DNA from: Xiphophorus maculatus | Taxonomy: Eukaryota; Chordata; Actinopteri; Cyprinodontiformes; Poeciliidae | Assembly: GCF_002775205.1 (NCBI RefSeq) | Contig: NC_036443.1 | Location: forward strand, 29,761,717-29,825,716 | DNA: 64,000 nt | Reading direction: 5' to 3' | Shown here: positions 1 to 11,300 of the stretch, piece after piece | How the letters are laid out: each line of letters begins with the position of its first letter | Numbering within the stretch: position 1 is the first letter of the stretch | Program-made: the position numbers and the translations under genes | The notes under the pieces: generated by a model | Told to the model about the DNA's origin: nothing | Database searches by the model: none | Seen by the model: only the letters and a program-made list of their open reading frames with translations

Positions 1-1283
1 ACTAATTAAAACTAACTGAATTAGACAAAAAGGCACAAGAAAATAAAACTAAACTGAAAATCCCAGAACTTTAAACAGAATTAGGGACATTCTGATTAAA
101 TCCATCATATTGTTGATAAGTTAGTTTGAATATGGCTGCTTTCTGATTACGTTCACTTGTCCTTAAGTAAACTTGGATCAGCTGATTTTTTGATTCTTTT
201 CAGAGATTTTCAAACAGTGTTTTCAGTCTCAGCTGTCAGCCAATCAGGGCAAACCTCCTTCAAACTGCTGAGCAACAATCTCCAAACTGCTGCCCACCTG
301 CACGCAGCACACCTGTGTGTTTAAAGTGGGAATCAAAGTGGAGCAATGTTTTCATTTGTTCCTCACCAAAACTGGCACTTTTATGTTTTACACACCTGCA
401 TTTTAATTTCATTTTGAAATATTCAGTATTGTGAAATAAACATAAGTCGAAGTAAATGTTAGAGAAACAGCCAGGTTTCCATATGATGTTTGATTTTTTG
501 TGTGTGTTTCTATTAATAGAAGCAAAAACTGAGAATTATGTTGATGTGATCTTTGATCAGAGCCAGAAAATTAGGATTAAGCTTCCAGCTCAGTGAATGA
601 GAAATAAACACGGCTGAGAATAATAAATCTGGCTGCTTCTTTATCCAACATTTTGTCTGTTTTTGTGGAATCTGAGACATTCCTTGCTTGTTTTATTTTT
701 CATTCTTTCGTGTATAAATCTTTATGACGTGTGGAAGCAAATTAACGCCTCCTTCTGCCCTGCAGGCATATTTACAACACTTTCACCTCAGAGATCAAGG
801 CATTCAATTATTTGCCTCTCTGGCTGCTTTCTGCACAATCAATGTGTGGGATTAAGATGCCGCTTCTCAGGTCTGTAATAAATTACAGCAACAATCAAAC
901 AAGCAGGAGATGTAAAGCATTTCTTTGTGATCCTGAGTTTTATCCACTGTGCTTTCATTTGAGACGTTAATAAATCATTTAGCAATTAGGAGCAAGTGAG
1001 CTGCAGTTACAGATTCAGTTTTATGTTTGGTTACATTCAGTCGATATTGTAGAGCCTGACAGATGAAGATTTGTGCTCCAAATTGATTTCCTGTCTTCTA
1101 ACAGATGGTGGTAACTTTACACTGAAATCTGTGTCAATAAACAGCTGAACATGTTTCTTTATCGCAGCAGGTTATTATTTTTCATCTGCCACACTTGATA
1201 TCTGATCAGGACTTTATCTGATCTGATTTAATATCCGGTAAACTTTACTGGCAGCTCTAATTTGTTAGAGATGAACCCAGAGT
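1..1283. other. Intergenic, no gene seen
   Basis: AT-rich sequence without a recognisable exon. A short stretch at about 225-320 has a CCAAT box and several CANNTG E-boxes (CAGCTG, CACCTG), but nothing ties it to a gene. The open frame at 663-878 matches no family I know. Confidence 0.5.
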
Positions 1284-1284
1284 A

Positions 1285-1286
<2 letters not shown>

Positions 1287-1363
<77 letters not shown>
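1287..1363. repeat. (TA)n microsatellite
   Basis: An uninterrupted TA dinucleotide run of about 77 bases. Confidence 0.97.
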
Positions 1364-1365
<2 letters not shown>

Positions 1366-2039
1366 TGGCGAGAGTAAAAATATATTCAGTAAAATATATG
1401 TATATGTTTTTGGAGATCAAAACATATTGACTTATTAACTGAAATGAGGCAATCAGGCAAACAAAGATATAAAGTTAAGTGCAAATAGACTAAAAAGTAA
1501 TAATAAATATAAATACATAACATAATTGCAAAAAAACACATTTGATTAGAAGAATTATTTTTCCAGATTATTTTTATAGTAAAATTAATGAATACTTTAT
1601 TTGACATCCAAGTAGCACAGAGACTCAGTAGATATAAAATATCAGTAACATGATGAAGCAAAACAAGAAGTCTCACTTTAACATAAACTGTAGGTGCCAG
1701 AAATTTAACTGAGGTAAAATTAGTGATGCTTTATAATAATTATGTTACTCATTTAAAGTAAAAGAGTATGGTGCAACAAAGCTACTCCTTAAAATACAGA
1801 ATAACTTTTATAAAAGTTATTCAAATAAATGTAACTTGTAATCCATGGTCATGATTAATTCTTTACCATTTTTGTTTTCATCATAGCATACGCTCTTGGT
1901 TCATTTCTTGTGTAAGTCCAGTTAGTTTCCTTATTTTAGTTTTTTATTTGTTTCTATATGTCAGTGTTTCTCTCTGTTTACTTTTTATTTTACATTCAGG
2001 TTTCATTCTTCCTTCTTGTTTCTTTTTTCTCACCTTGTG

Positions 2040-2311
2040 CCTCCACTCTGCTCCTCTCTCCAGCTGTTAATCATTTCCTCATTTGCCTCTGCCTGCTCCT
2101 CTCCACAGCTGCAGCCACTCACCAGTAATTAGCTCTTCTGGTTCCTGTGTCATTTCTGCTCCCTGCTCAGTATATTTAAGCTCTACTGTTACTTTTCCAC
2201 TTTTATTGCACTTTCCTCTCTTTGTAGTTTTGTTGTTTCATTAAAATATGTATTTCATGGCCATCCAGAACTCCTGTCTGCGTTTTGGTCATAAACATAC
2301 CAAACATGACA
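2040..2311 (+). repeat. LTR-like fragment (3' part)
   Basis: The stretch has the order expected of the right part of a retrotransposon LTR: a pyrimidine-rich U3-like region, a TATATTTAAG box at 2171-2180, a polyadenylation-type ATTAAA at 2240-2245, a CTGTCTGCGTTTTGG segment, and an end at CATGACA. A second fragment at 5030-5274 has the same order and the same ending. No 5' LTR edge, primer-binding site or gag/pol frame was found, so these would be solo or broken LTRs. The family is not identified. Confidence 0.4.
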
Positions 2312-2364
2312 GACTGAATACATAAGTATTATGTACATACATAAGAGAAGGATTTTAACAAAAT

Positions 2365-2550
2365 TATGAACAACTCTGACCATCCTCTTCATCAAACTGG
2401 CATAGAAAAACAGAGTCAGTCAGAGGCTTCTTCAAATTTGTTGGAATACAGACTGCTACAGGAGATTCCTGCCATCAGTCTCTACGATAATAAAATCTGT
2501 CTTATTTCCCTTCAGGGATCAAAAAAGTCATTTTGAATTTGAATAAAATT
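2365..2550 (+). repeat. Non-LTR retrotransposon 3' end
   Basis: The text resembles the 3' untranslated tails of fish LINEs: CCTCTTCATCAAACTG, a CAGTCAGAGGCTTCTTCA segment, then TTTCCCTTCAGGGATC running into TTTGAATTTGAAT. No reverse transcriptase coding remains here, so it is a 5'-truncated copy. The clade (Rex1- or L2-like) is not decided. Confidence 0.6.
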
Positions 2551-5029
2551 TTGGTGTGAGTGGTTTTTCTGTGCTTAAGCAGAATTCATCCGACTGCAGA
2601 AACTGTTACTAAAATAATTGATCTGTATAATAATCAGTTATTCTGGATAAAAAATATTGTGTTTAGGATGAAGCCAGAGAGGCAACTAATCGAATGGCTT
2701 GAGAATAAAAAATACTTTATTGATCCTCAAGAGGAAATTTCTTACATTCTGACAGCTACTCCATCTAAAGTATTGGTACATACAAACATAGCAGTACGCA
2801 GTATAAAATGTCTAAAAAATATACACATAAGTGTGATATTGAAAGTGATTTAAATATTATTAAAGATAAAATAAATACATAAACAAAAATGCACATGGAA
2901 ATATACTAATCTGTAAATAAATCTATAAATAAATGAGTCCAGAGAAAAATTAGATGAAGGACAGTCATTATGTAAGCATGTAAAGTTTTTCTTAAGATTT
3001 GGACCAGCAGACTAACATTTAGCACCTGCCACAAACACACAGTCGTTTCTTCTTGTAGAAAGTTACATTTTTAAAAAGCAATGTCTGGTGCCATTAAGAT
3101 GTCCTGAAAGGTGCCTTCACACACATCCTGAAAGCAAAAAGATATTCTTAGACCTGCAGCTGAACAAACTCACAGTACAGCAGTTCATCACTGGGGATTC
3201 CTGCTGAACAGAATCCATAAGCTGCGCAGGCAGGAGCCATAAGTCAGCAGCTGGAAGCAAGGCACCAGAGTAACTGGTTCCCATTTGGCAGGACATAAAC
3301 ATGGTGGAACTAGCATGTTTATGTTCTGCCTTGGCGTTTGAAAGCTCTGTTAGTGTCTGCTTCAACTCTTCAACTCTAATTTCCACTGAAGGAGGAAACA
3401 TTACTCACCCCACTAAAGAGAAGAAAACATCTTTCAGAAATCTCGTCCAAGGCTTGTTCCCGCTTTAAAACTTCAGCCTCATTTGCTTCCTATCATGTTT
3501 CTGACTTACAGATATTCTTTTTATGACTTCATTCCGAATTTAAAGCTGGAAAATACAAAATATGTTTCTTTCACATTTATTAAAACTCACCATGTCATCA
3601 GACACAGATTGTCTGTCATGACATAATAATTGTAACAAATATGTAATACCTTCTTTTAATAAGTTACATACTGTTGCTTTAAAAGGTCTTAGATTTGTGA
3701 TTAATACTTTTTCAAGTAGTTTCTGTTACAATAAATCCCACATAAAGACACTCAGATTACATTTATTTACTTAAGTATCTTAAAATACCAAATGTTGCAC
3801 AATTTAATAGCAACACAATCATTATAATACAATCCAGGTGATTTTGAAAGCGTTACACCGGATGATCATCTGCAGGTTGATTTTTCTCAGCTTTTATCCC
3901 AGCAATATGTTGGATTTTTTTTCCCAGTTTACTGAGGACAAAACTCTGAATTTCAGTTTCAGTTCATGCGTTGCAACATGTTCCTCTTTTTTTACCACAT
4001 ACTTCACAAAATATGTTAAGGTCTTAAAACAAAAGACCTGAAGAAGGTCCTAAAAACCTAAAAACTGCTGATGAAGACGGCTGAACAGCAGCGCTGCTCC
4101 TCAGAGGCAGCAGGTAAGGAATAGTACTGCTTTGAATCTGTTGCATATTACTGTACATTCCCAGAGAAAGTGTGTAACCACAGGAGAGGGAAAGGACTGA
4201 AGAGATAAAGCAGACAGCAGGCATCTCACTGTCACGACCCGACACTGCAGGCAGCAGGAAGCCTCTTTGTATTCCTGCCACTGACGCTTCATCTAAAAGA
4301 GCCTTCAGCTCCAGAAACTACTGTTATCACAAGACGGAGCCGGACATACAGAGTTTTTCTGTAAAAAATAAAAACTGGGGCATCCTGATAAAACGTCGAC
4401 TACTGACTCTAACTGAGCTCATCGCTTACTTCAACATGTTGCAATCCAGTAACTTTACTGGGAATCGAATGTTTTTATATTTTCATTTTAGTCTTGGACT
4501 GTAGCTGCTCTGTGGATTCTCCTGCTCACAAAGCTTCACATCCAGCCATGAGTTTTGTGTTTGTTTTAGTGTGAGTCAGGTGCTTCATAGACAGAAATAT
4601 ATTAAAAAATGTTTGGTTTTCTTTACTATGAAGCTGACATGTGTGTCAGTTCTGCATGAGAGTCCAATGTGAAGTCAAATGTTTGCAGTTGTTTTGGTCA
4701 GCATGAGAAAACTAATGCTGATCCCAGAAAGCATCAGCACTTCTGATTCCTGCCTTTCGTTTTCATTCATAACAAATAACTGAAATTGATCTAAATGAAC
4801 CGTTAGTATAATGTAAGCATTGTGCCATTTTATTCAGGATTTAGTTAGTGGGAGGAATGACAGAGTAGATTTGGATGAAACTTTTGACAGAATCTGAATC
4901 TGAAGTTCACTGGTTTTTAAAATGATTTGTTGACCTAAACATTTGTAATTCATGCAATTTGCTTTTGTAAAGAGTAAAGTGCTTCAAGATGATGTTGCAC
5001 CTTCTTCGCTTCAGAATTAGTTTTATTAT
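2551..5029. other. Intergenic, no gene seen
   Basis: AT-rich sequence. Open frames at 2560-2853, 3117-3401, 3838-4041 and 4024-4292 match no family I recognise and are not joined by convincing splice sites. Confidence 0.45.
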
Positions 5030-5274
5030 TTGACCTCCCAGTATTTAAGCTCCTTTATCCCAGTCACAACTCACCAGTCCGTCCCATCATCCTGATCGTC
5101 ACTACCCAGGCTTCCTGTTGTTCCCTCGTGTTTCCAGTTTGTTTTGTTTTTAGATTTTCTTGTATCCTTGGATTTTGGATTTTTTGTTGGTTGATTTTCT
5201 TCATTAAAACATCCACTTATTTCTACGTTTACTGCCTGCTGCGTTTGGGCCCACCGCCACACCGCCCCATGACA
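5030..5274 (+). repeat. LTR-like fragment, second copy
   Basis: TATTTAAG at 5042-5049, ATTAAA at 5213-5218, then CTGCCTGCTGCGTTTGGGC and the ending CATGACA, in the same order as the fragment at 2040-2311. The spacing differs (171 against 69 bases between the TATA-like box and ATTAAA), so the two are related by architecture more than by close identity. Confidence 0.45.
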
Positions 5275-8145
5275 GAAACACCAACTCACTTAGGCTTCAT
5301 TCACACAGGCTAATACCACCAATATGTTTTTCAGAAATATATTCTGTGACATTTTTGCTAATCCAAAATAGTTTACTGTAGGTTTTGCTGTTTGCACTGT
5401 AACCTCGTCACAAAAATAATGTTCTACCTGAGCCAGGCGAGTTGAGATTGCAACAATTTCCAGTTACAAAACAATATAACTTCCTTAAAGTGCTCAAATT
5501 CTGAACAAGCCTTCAAAGATGCATTATTTATAAGCTGCAATAGATAAATACTTGCCACTGAAGAGCTGAGAGTCTGCCACGTGATACAGAACAAACATTA
5601 CTGCAGGAAAATTAGCAGCTCGAGTGACATTAGTCCAGGTGGTTTCAATTTATTTTGGTAGCAACGGCACAATAATAGAGCGAGTTTAACTCCAACTCCA
5701 TTACAAAGCTTTTCCTCTGTAATCCCTGGCTGAGTGAAGGCTTAATCGCTGTTATAAGAGCTCCTGTCTCAGCGACGTCTGGTGTTTAACGCTTCAGACT
5801 CAGACAGGAGAACAGTAAGCAGAGAAAGCTCCGTTTTCTGCTTCCATTTGGGAACAATTTGCTGCGTTCATCTGTGCAGATTGGCGCGTCCTCTCAGAGC
5901 GATGCGAGCGCAACCGAAATGAACAAAACGGCAAAAATAACAACTTGGGCTCAAAAAAGATTTGTGATTATTATAAAGAAAACTTTTTTCAGAAAGCAAG
6001 ATCACATGGATATTTCTTAGTCTGAAGCCTTTTCATGCTGACAGAAAATATTCACTTATTCTATCATCTGTTTATGGTGTGAAAGAGATGATACCTGGAT
6101 GATCATCTGGACAGGCTGCCAGCCCGTCACAACAGACACCAAGCAAACACAATCACATATTCTAGCTCAGTTAATCTCACGTCAACATTTTTGAACTTTT
6201 GGAGGAAGATAGAGTACTTAAAGAAAAACTATTCATGCACTATTGGTTTACACAAATTTATGTAAACCAAAGCATAAAGTGGCTGTGGATAGAGGGCTCA
6301 GTTTCTGCAAGACAACAGACATCTGGCTTAGATGCTTGAAATTAGGTGATTCACTACTTGAACCTCACACACCTCGCTCTGTGGCTCATTGGCATTCATG
6401 TATTTAGAGACACGGCCACCATCAGGTGCCAAATCTGCTTAACGGGGGCAGAAGTCACTAATGAAATCCTCAGCAACCTTCTTGGTCCAGGCAGTGCTGT
6501 GCTGAAGGTTTTCCAAAATGTTGAGCATGCTGTTCGACTCATTGGAGATTCATCTTTAGGCATTTCAACAACAAAGAGAAACTATGATGGGGAAAACATC
6601 TGTTGTCTGGATTGCTGATGTAAAACTGTAACATTCAGCTCTTGGGTTTGTTCCCAGAATGAAGACGGGCAGCCAGGCTTTTACTTTGATCAAACTGCTT
6701 ATGTTGTGCAAGCAGAGCTGATTTTACAGCCTCATGGGGCCCAAAGGAAAAATGCACAATGGGTCCCTTAAAACCAGCATTCATCATGCCTATATAATAA
6801 CCTGGCATTACAGAAGAATGGGAACATTTTTTATTCCAAAGGCACAAATCTGCTTTTTTTCCACTATAAAACATAATTGTATATAACCTCTGGTGGGCAC
6901 ACACAGTATTTTATCACTTAGAAAAATTTTAACTCAGACATAAGCACATAAAGACTGTGATTGTATTTGTCAACGGAGGCAGAAAAACCGTGTTCATTTT
7001 CTGATTTGGCTGCAATGAAGGTAGAAACAAACACACTGAGGCTGCATTCACACCAGACCCGTTTAATCCACTTTAACTGGGCTGTGGTTGGTTTTCCTAC
7101 GGAGTTTGGTTCATCTGGGGACGTGTGAACGCATAATCAGACAAAGAAAAGTGAACTCTGGTGCAGTATGTGAACACCAAGCAGCCCTGATACCGCTCCA
7201 AAAGCAGGAAGCATTCTGGGTAAATACAACCAAAACAAGTGTCTGAGTCTATAGCTAGCAGGAGAAATGATTGATGATCTTCAGCCAAAGACAAGAGAAA
7301 TCCTACAACCACATTTTATTTACATTTCGTGAAGAGGGAAGTTGAACCCAGTGTCTTCTTCAGAGGTTTATATGTAATTTGTTCTTGGTGAGCGCCCCCA
7401 CAGGCGAGGAGAGGAACAACCTGCTCCAAGAGCTTGGTTGGTTTGACGCCATGCATTTAGAAAAAGAACTGCAGCAGCTGAAAATGTGAAAAATGTGAAA
7501 CTTTGGTCCCAAATCGAACAAAGTCTACTGAAATATCAATGAAAACACCCTCATATTACAAAAACAGAACACACAGCAAAGCAGGAGACATTGGCGTAAC
7601 AGTGGCCCATTTTTGTATGACCTTCAACTATTTATGTGCATCAGAGAGTTTGTCACCTGGGGGCTATGATGGACTATGATGTAGGATTTGTGTTTCAGAG
7701 AGGTAAGATCAGGTTGAGTTCTGATCTTCAAGGTAATGAATGTGGCTGAGTTTCTGCATAAAAACCCAATGAATTAAACTCAGCGCCACCTCAGCAATTC
7801 CTGCTTTTAGAAAAAGTAAGGCAGCAAAGTGTGAACAGATTCTCCATTCTCTTTCTCCTCCACAGCTTCTGCTGTTAAGTTTGACATTTTCCATGAAAAA
7901 TCATTGAAAATCTCAATTGAATTAATAGGTTTCTATAGCAAGAACCAATTACTCTGAAGTTTGTTCCTGTCTGGAGCTAAAAATTAAAAAGCAGTGATTT
8001 TGTTATTATTTATTGATAAACCTGTGCACTCTAAAGTATTTCCTCCACATTTGTCTGATATAAATTAGAGCATAGAAGTGAAAAGAAGAGCATATTCCCT
8101 AAATTCATCTATATTGTGTCTCTGCACACAATTAAACTGGAGGCG
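5275..8145. other. Intergenic, no gene seen
   Basis: No supported exon. It contains an old dispersed repeat (6062-6215) and a 10-bp inverted repeat at 6243-6270. The stretch 5740-5930 is a little richer in CpG and has TATAAGAG-like text but no clear exon. Confidence 0.45.
6062..6215. repeat. Old dispersed repeat, copy 1
   Basis: Diverged copy of a family seen again at 9196-9395 and 47083-47335. Recognisable segments are GGACAGGCTGCCAGCCCGTC, the ACACAATCACA text, and TTTGGAGGAAG near the end. Confidence 0.5.
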
Positions 8146-8343
8146 CACTGAAAAAATGTTTCAGAATAAGTGAAATAATCTGCCAGTGGAACCAGAACAT
8201 TTTCTCATTATTTTGAAATTATTTACTTAAAACAATCTCCTACATCTTATTGAAAAGATTCTTGAAAGTTAGTTTTGTCTTATTTCAAGTGCATTTTAAA
8301 CTAGACAAAAATGCTTTTGTGATCCAGAGATTTCTTGCAGAGT
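8146..8343. repeat. Palindromic MITE-like repeat, diverged copy
   Basis: Starts CACTGAAAAAATGT and ends near TTTCTTGCAGAGT, with an interior matching the element at 27741-28132: TAATCTGCCA, ATTATTTACTTAAAA, and AGTTTTGTCTTATTTCAAGTG followed by an ACTAGACAAAAAT segment. It is an older member of that family. Confidence 0.6.
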
Positions 8344-11300
8344 AAGTTACCAGAAATACTGTGTTTTGAAGAAAACCTGGTCATGTTAAATTATGTAGTA
8401 AACCAAGGAAGAAACTAATGAATGCTAAGACCTGAGCAAGGCTATCAGAACAAAATAACAAAAGCAGAAAAAGGTGTATAATGATAAAGAACCGTTTAAT
8501 AGCAAATAAACACTAAAGAATCCCTTAACATTTACCTAAGAAATATTGAAAAGTTGGAATACATTTATTGCCTTAACAGAATATTTCCCAGACACTGAAA
8601 AACTCTAAATATCAACTGACTCACTGTTTGAACTGCAGCATCACTTCTTAGCGTTGTGTGTGATGTGCGTCATGCCGTGTCAAATATTCACTGTTCCTTT
8701 CCAGAGCTTCATAATTTATCACACTGGACGATCATCGCTCACAGCTCTGACGCTGATTCCACAAAATGTTTCTTCTGGGTATCCGGCGAGCTTCTCATTG
8801 CAGACGTTGTCAAGCACATTTTCTATTTAACCTGTATCATGATTGCACTCTAACAAGAGTCTAACAAGCTTTCCCAGAGTCTGGGTCTGCTATGTGTCTG
8901 TATAAACTGCAAGCAGCAGCAGATGTTCACAGAAACACCTTCATTGTTCTGGTTTCGAGAAAGAAATAGCATGTTAAATTTGCATAGCGTGGCTTCAAAA
9001 CAACAAACTCCAATCTACACAAAGACACCAACATTTTAAATAATTAGATGTTCATAAACATTTAAATGCTTCAATGTGTGTTTGGGAGAAAAAATACAAA
9101 AATGTTTAAGTTAATGTATGTAGGTTAGGGATAGTTTTGAAATTAGTTTTGAAAGTTTTGTTTGGGACATATTGCACAAACCTGCAGCTAGCTGATTAGC
9201 CCATTTTATTTACCTGCTTAATCCTGTTCAGGGTTGCACAGGGTCTGTGTACATTATCCCAGCAGTCACTGGGAGATGTGACAGCTACACACACCATCAT
9301 GCTTAAAGGCATTTTAGATTAGCAAAATGCAGAGAAACCCACAGAGAGAGGAAGAGAAAATGTAAACCACATGCAGAATGGCCACTGTAAAGAGACATAA
9401 AGGTGCTAACCAAAGCACCTCTGCTGAATATTTATTTGAAATCAATATTCAACATGCTTTCTGCTAGCAGTAGGTCCCAGTTTATTTCCCTTTCACCCAT
9501 TCATCCCCTTTTTTCCCTCCAACTGGTTGCCATTTTGTCCAGGCTACTTCCATTCAGTCCCATGTACTAAAGGCATTGCTTATCATTTTCATTTTATATT
9601 TTGATGAATTGTGAAGTTAAATAATGACTTTAATGCTCAAATTTCATATATATTTCAGTTTATTTGTATGTTGTTTTCCAAAGACTTTTCAGGTCATGTT
9701 CTCCCATTAACTTTGGTTCTGTTTCCATTTGGACCAGCTGAAAAATGAGATCATTACGCCTGACCAAACCCAAACAACTGAGTGATTTCCTGTTGGTAGA
9801 GATTATTTATTAAAGACACAGAGCCATATTTTCTTTTTATACTCAAGATGTTAATGTTTTGTAAACATTAACATCATTTAAGAGTTGACCAAACCAGAAG
9901 CAGAACAATTTAGTAGGCAGAAATTAAAGATAATTTAAATAACAAATTCATGGATTCGCTATTTGCATCATACAAGAGCACAAAACTATCTTCTGTGATG
10001 AAGTTGTGGTATTTAAAAAAAAATAAATTAAATCCCTTCAATGCAATTTTGAAAACAGAAATTGAAACTATGTATTTGCATCAAATCTTCACTGAGTTGG
10101 AAGAAACCGATCTGAATGTCTGGTTGGTCAACTGTTAGTGATGCAAACTGCTGGGGCATGTCAATGTAGCATGATGCATTTTTTAATCAAGAACAAAAAG
10201 CCTTCAGCCAATACATCGCAGCTTCCCAGCTGCTTTCTCAAAGAAAGGTAAAAGCAAAACTGAAGAAAACATTACAGATGTACTTCCTGTACTGCGTTCA
10301 TGTCTGCAGAGTGTTGATCTGCCATCAGTCAGGCTTACATCGTTATTCCTTATCCCAACAGAAATGATGCATCTCTGAGAAGCTCTGCAGCACTTGTCTT
10401 CATGCCTCACACACGTTGTCTTGACAAATGCTTTGGCAGATTATTCAGCTCAGAGAGGGTGAGAAATTAGATCAGTGTCTCTGGAAGAAGATCTTTGTCT
10501 CCTGCTTGCAGAGGTGCTGAAGGAGAGATTGTAGGTTTCTGTATGACGTGTGCTGCCACCTGAAGTCGCATGGATCCATGTGGGCCAATGCAGACCGTTC
10601 TCTGGGGCGCCAGAAACTGAAAATCCTGTTTGTGACTCCAAAATGTTTATGGAATTTCTTAATGTATTTAATAAAACTGAGAAAACACAAACCAATTCTA
10701 TGTCATTGATTACCAGTTGAAATGAGGAGCAATACACTGAGCTGTCTGATATACGTACACCTCTGTGTATATCAGACAACCAAACATAAAGAAAAGGTAC
10801 CTGAGTGAAATTAGAGGCCACTTAATGTTTATGCAACAGAATAAAAATCTGGATCACACCATCAGGTAACACCTTTGAAAAATTAAATACAGTAATATTC
10901 AACATTTCACACCCTGCACAATATGCCAGTGAGAAACTTGATGGAATCACTTCTGTGTATATCAGACATTTCCTGCACAGTGCATGTGACAAAATTAGTT
11001 TTTCAGAGATTGTTTTCCTGTTGCCCGTAGGTATGCTACTGCAAAACCTACCGGAGAGGAGGGGAAGCATTTCATTGTGCAGCTGCAAAGTGAGTTGTAC
11101 ATCCTGATAGATGGATACAGAAAACTGCTGTGCAAGACCTGATTGCATGCCAGTTGCTCATCCAGATCATCCTGCAGTCCCAGAGAAACAAGACTGGACG
11201 GAAACAGGGAGAATGTATTGGCAGGAATTCTGTTGACGTGTTAGGAGATGTGGAGAAACACCAGCAACACAGCAATGCTGAAACAAGAGTTTCAATCTGT

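Noticed and set aside
6346..6618. 90-codon frame that at first looked like part of a transposon protein
   Set aside because: I could not match it to any transposase or reverse transcriptase motif, so no call is made.
10450..11148. Minus-strand frames of 123 and 108 codons
   Set aside because: No family similarity or codon pattern I can point to. They span a hairpin and direct repeats and look like chance frames.
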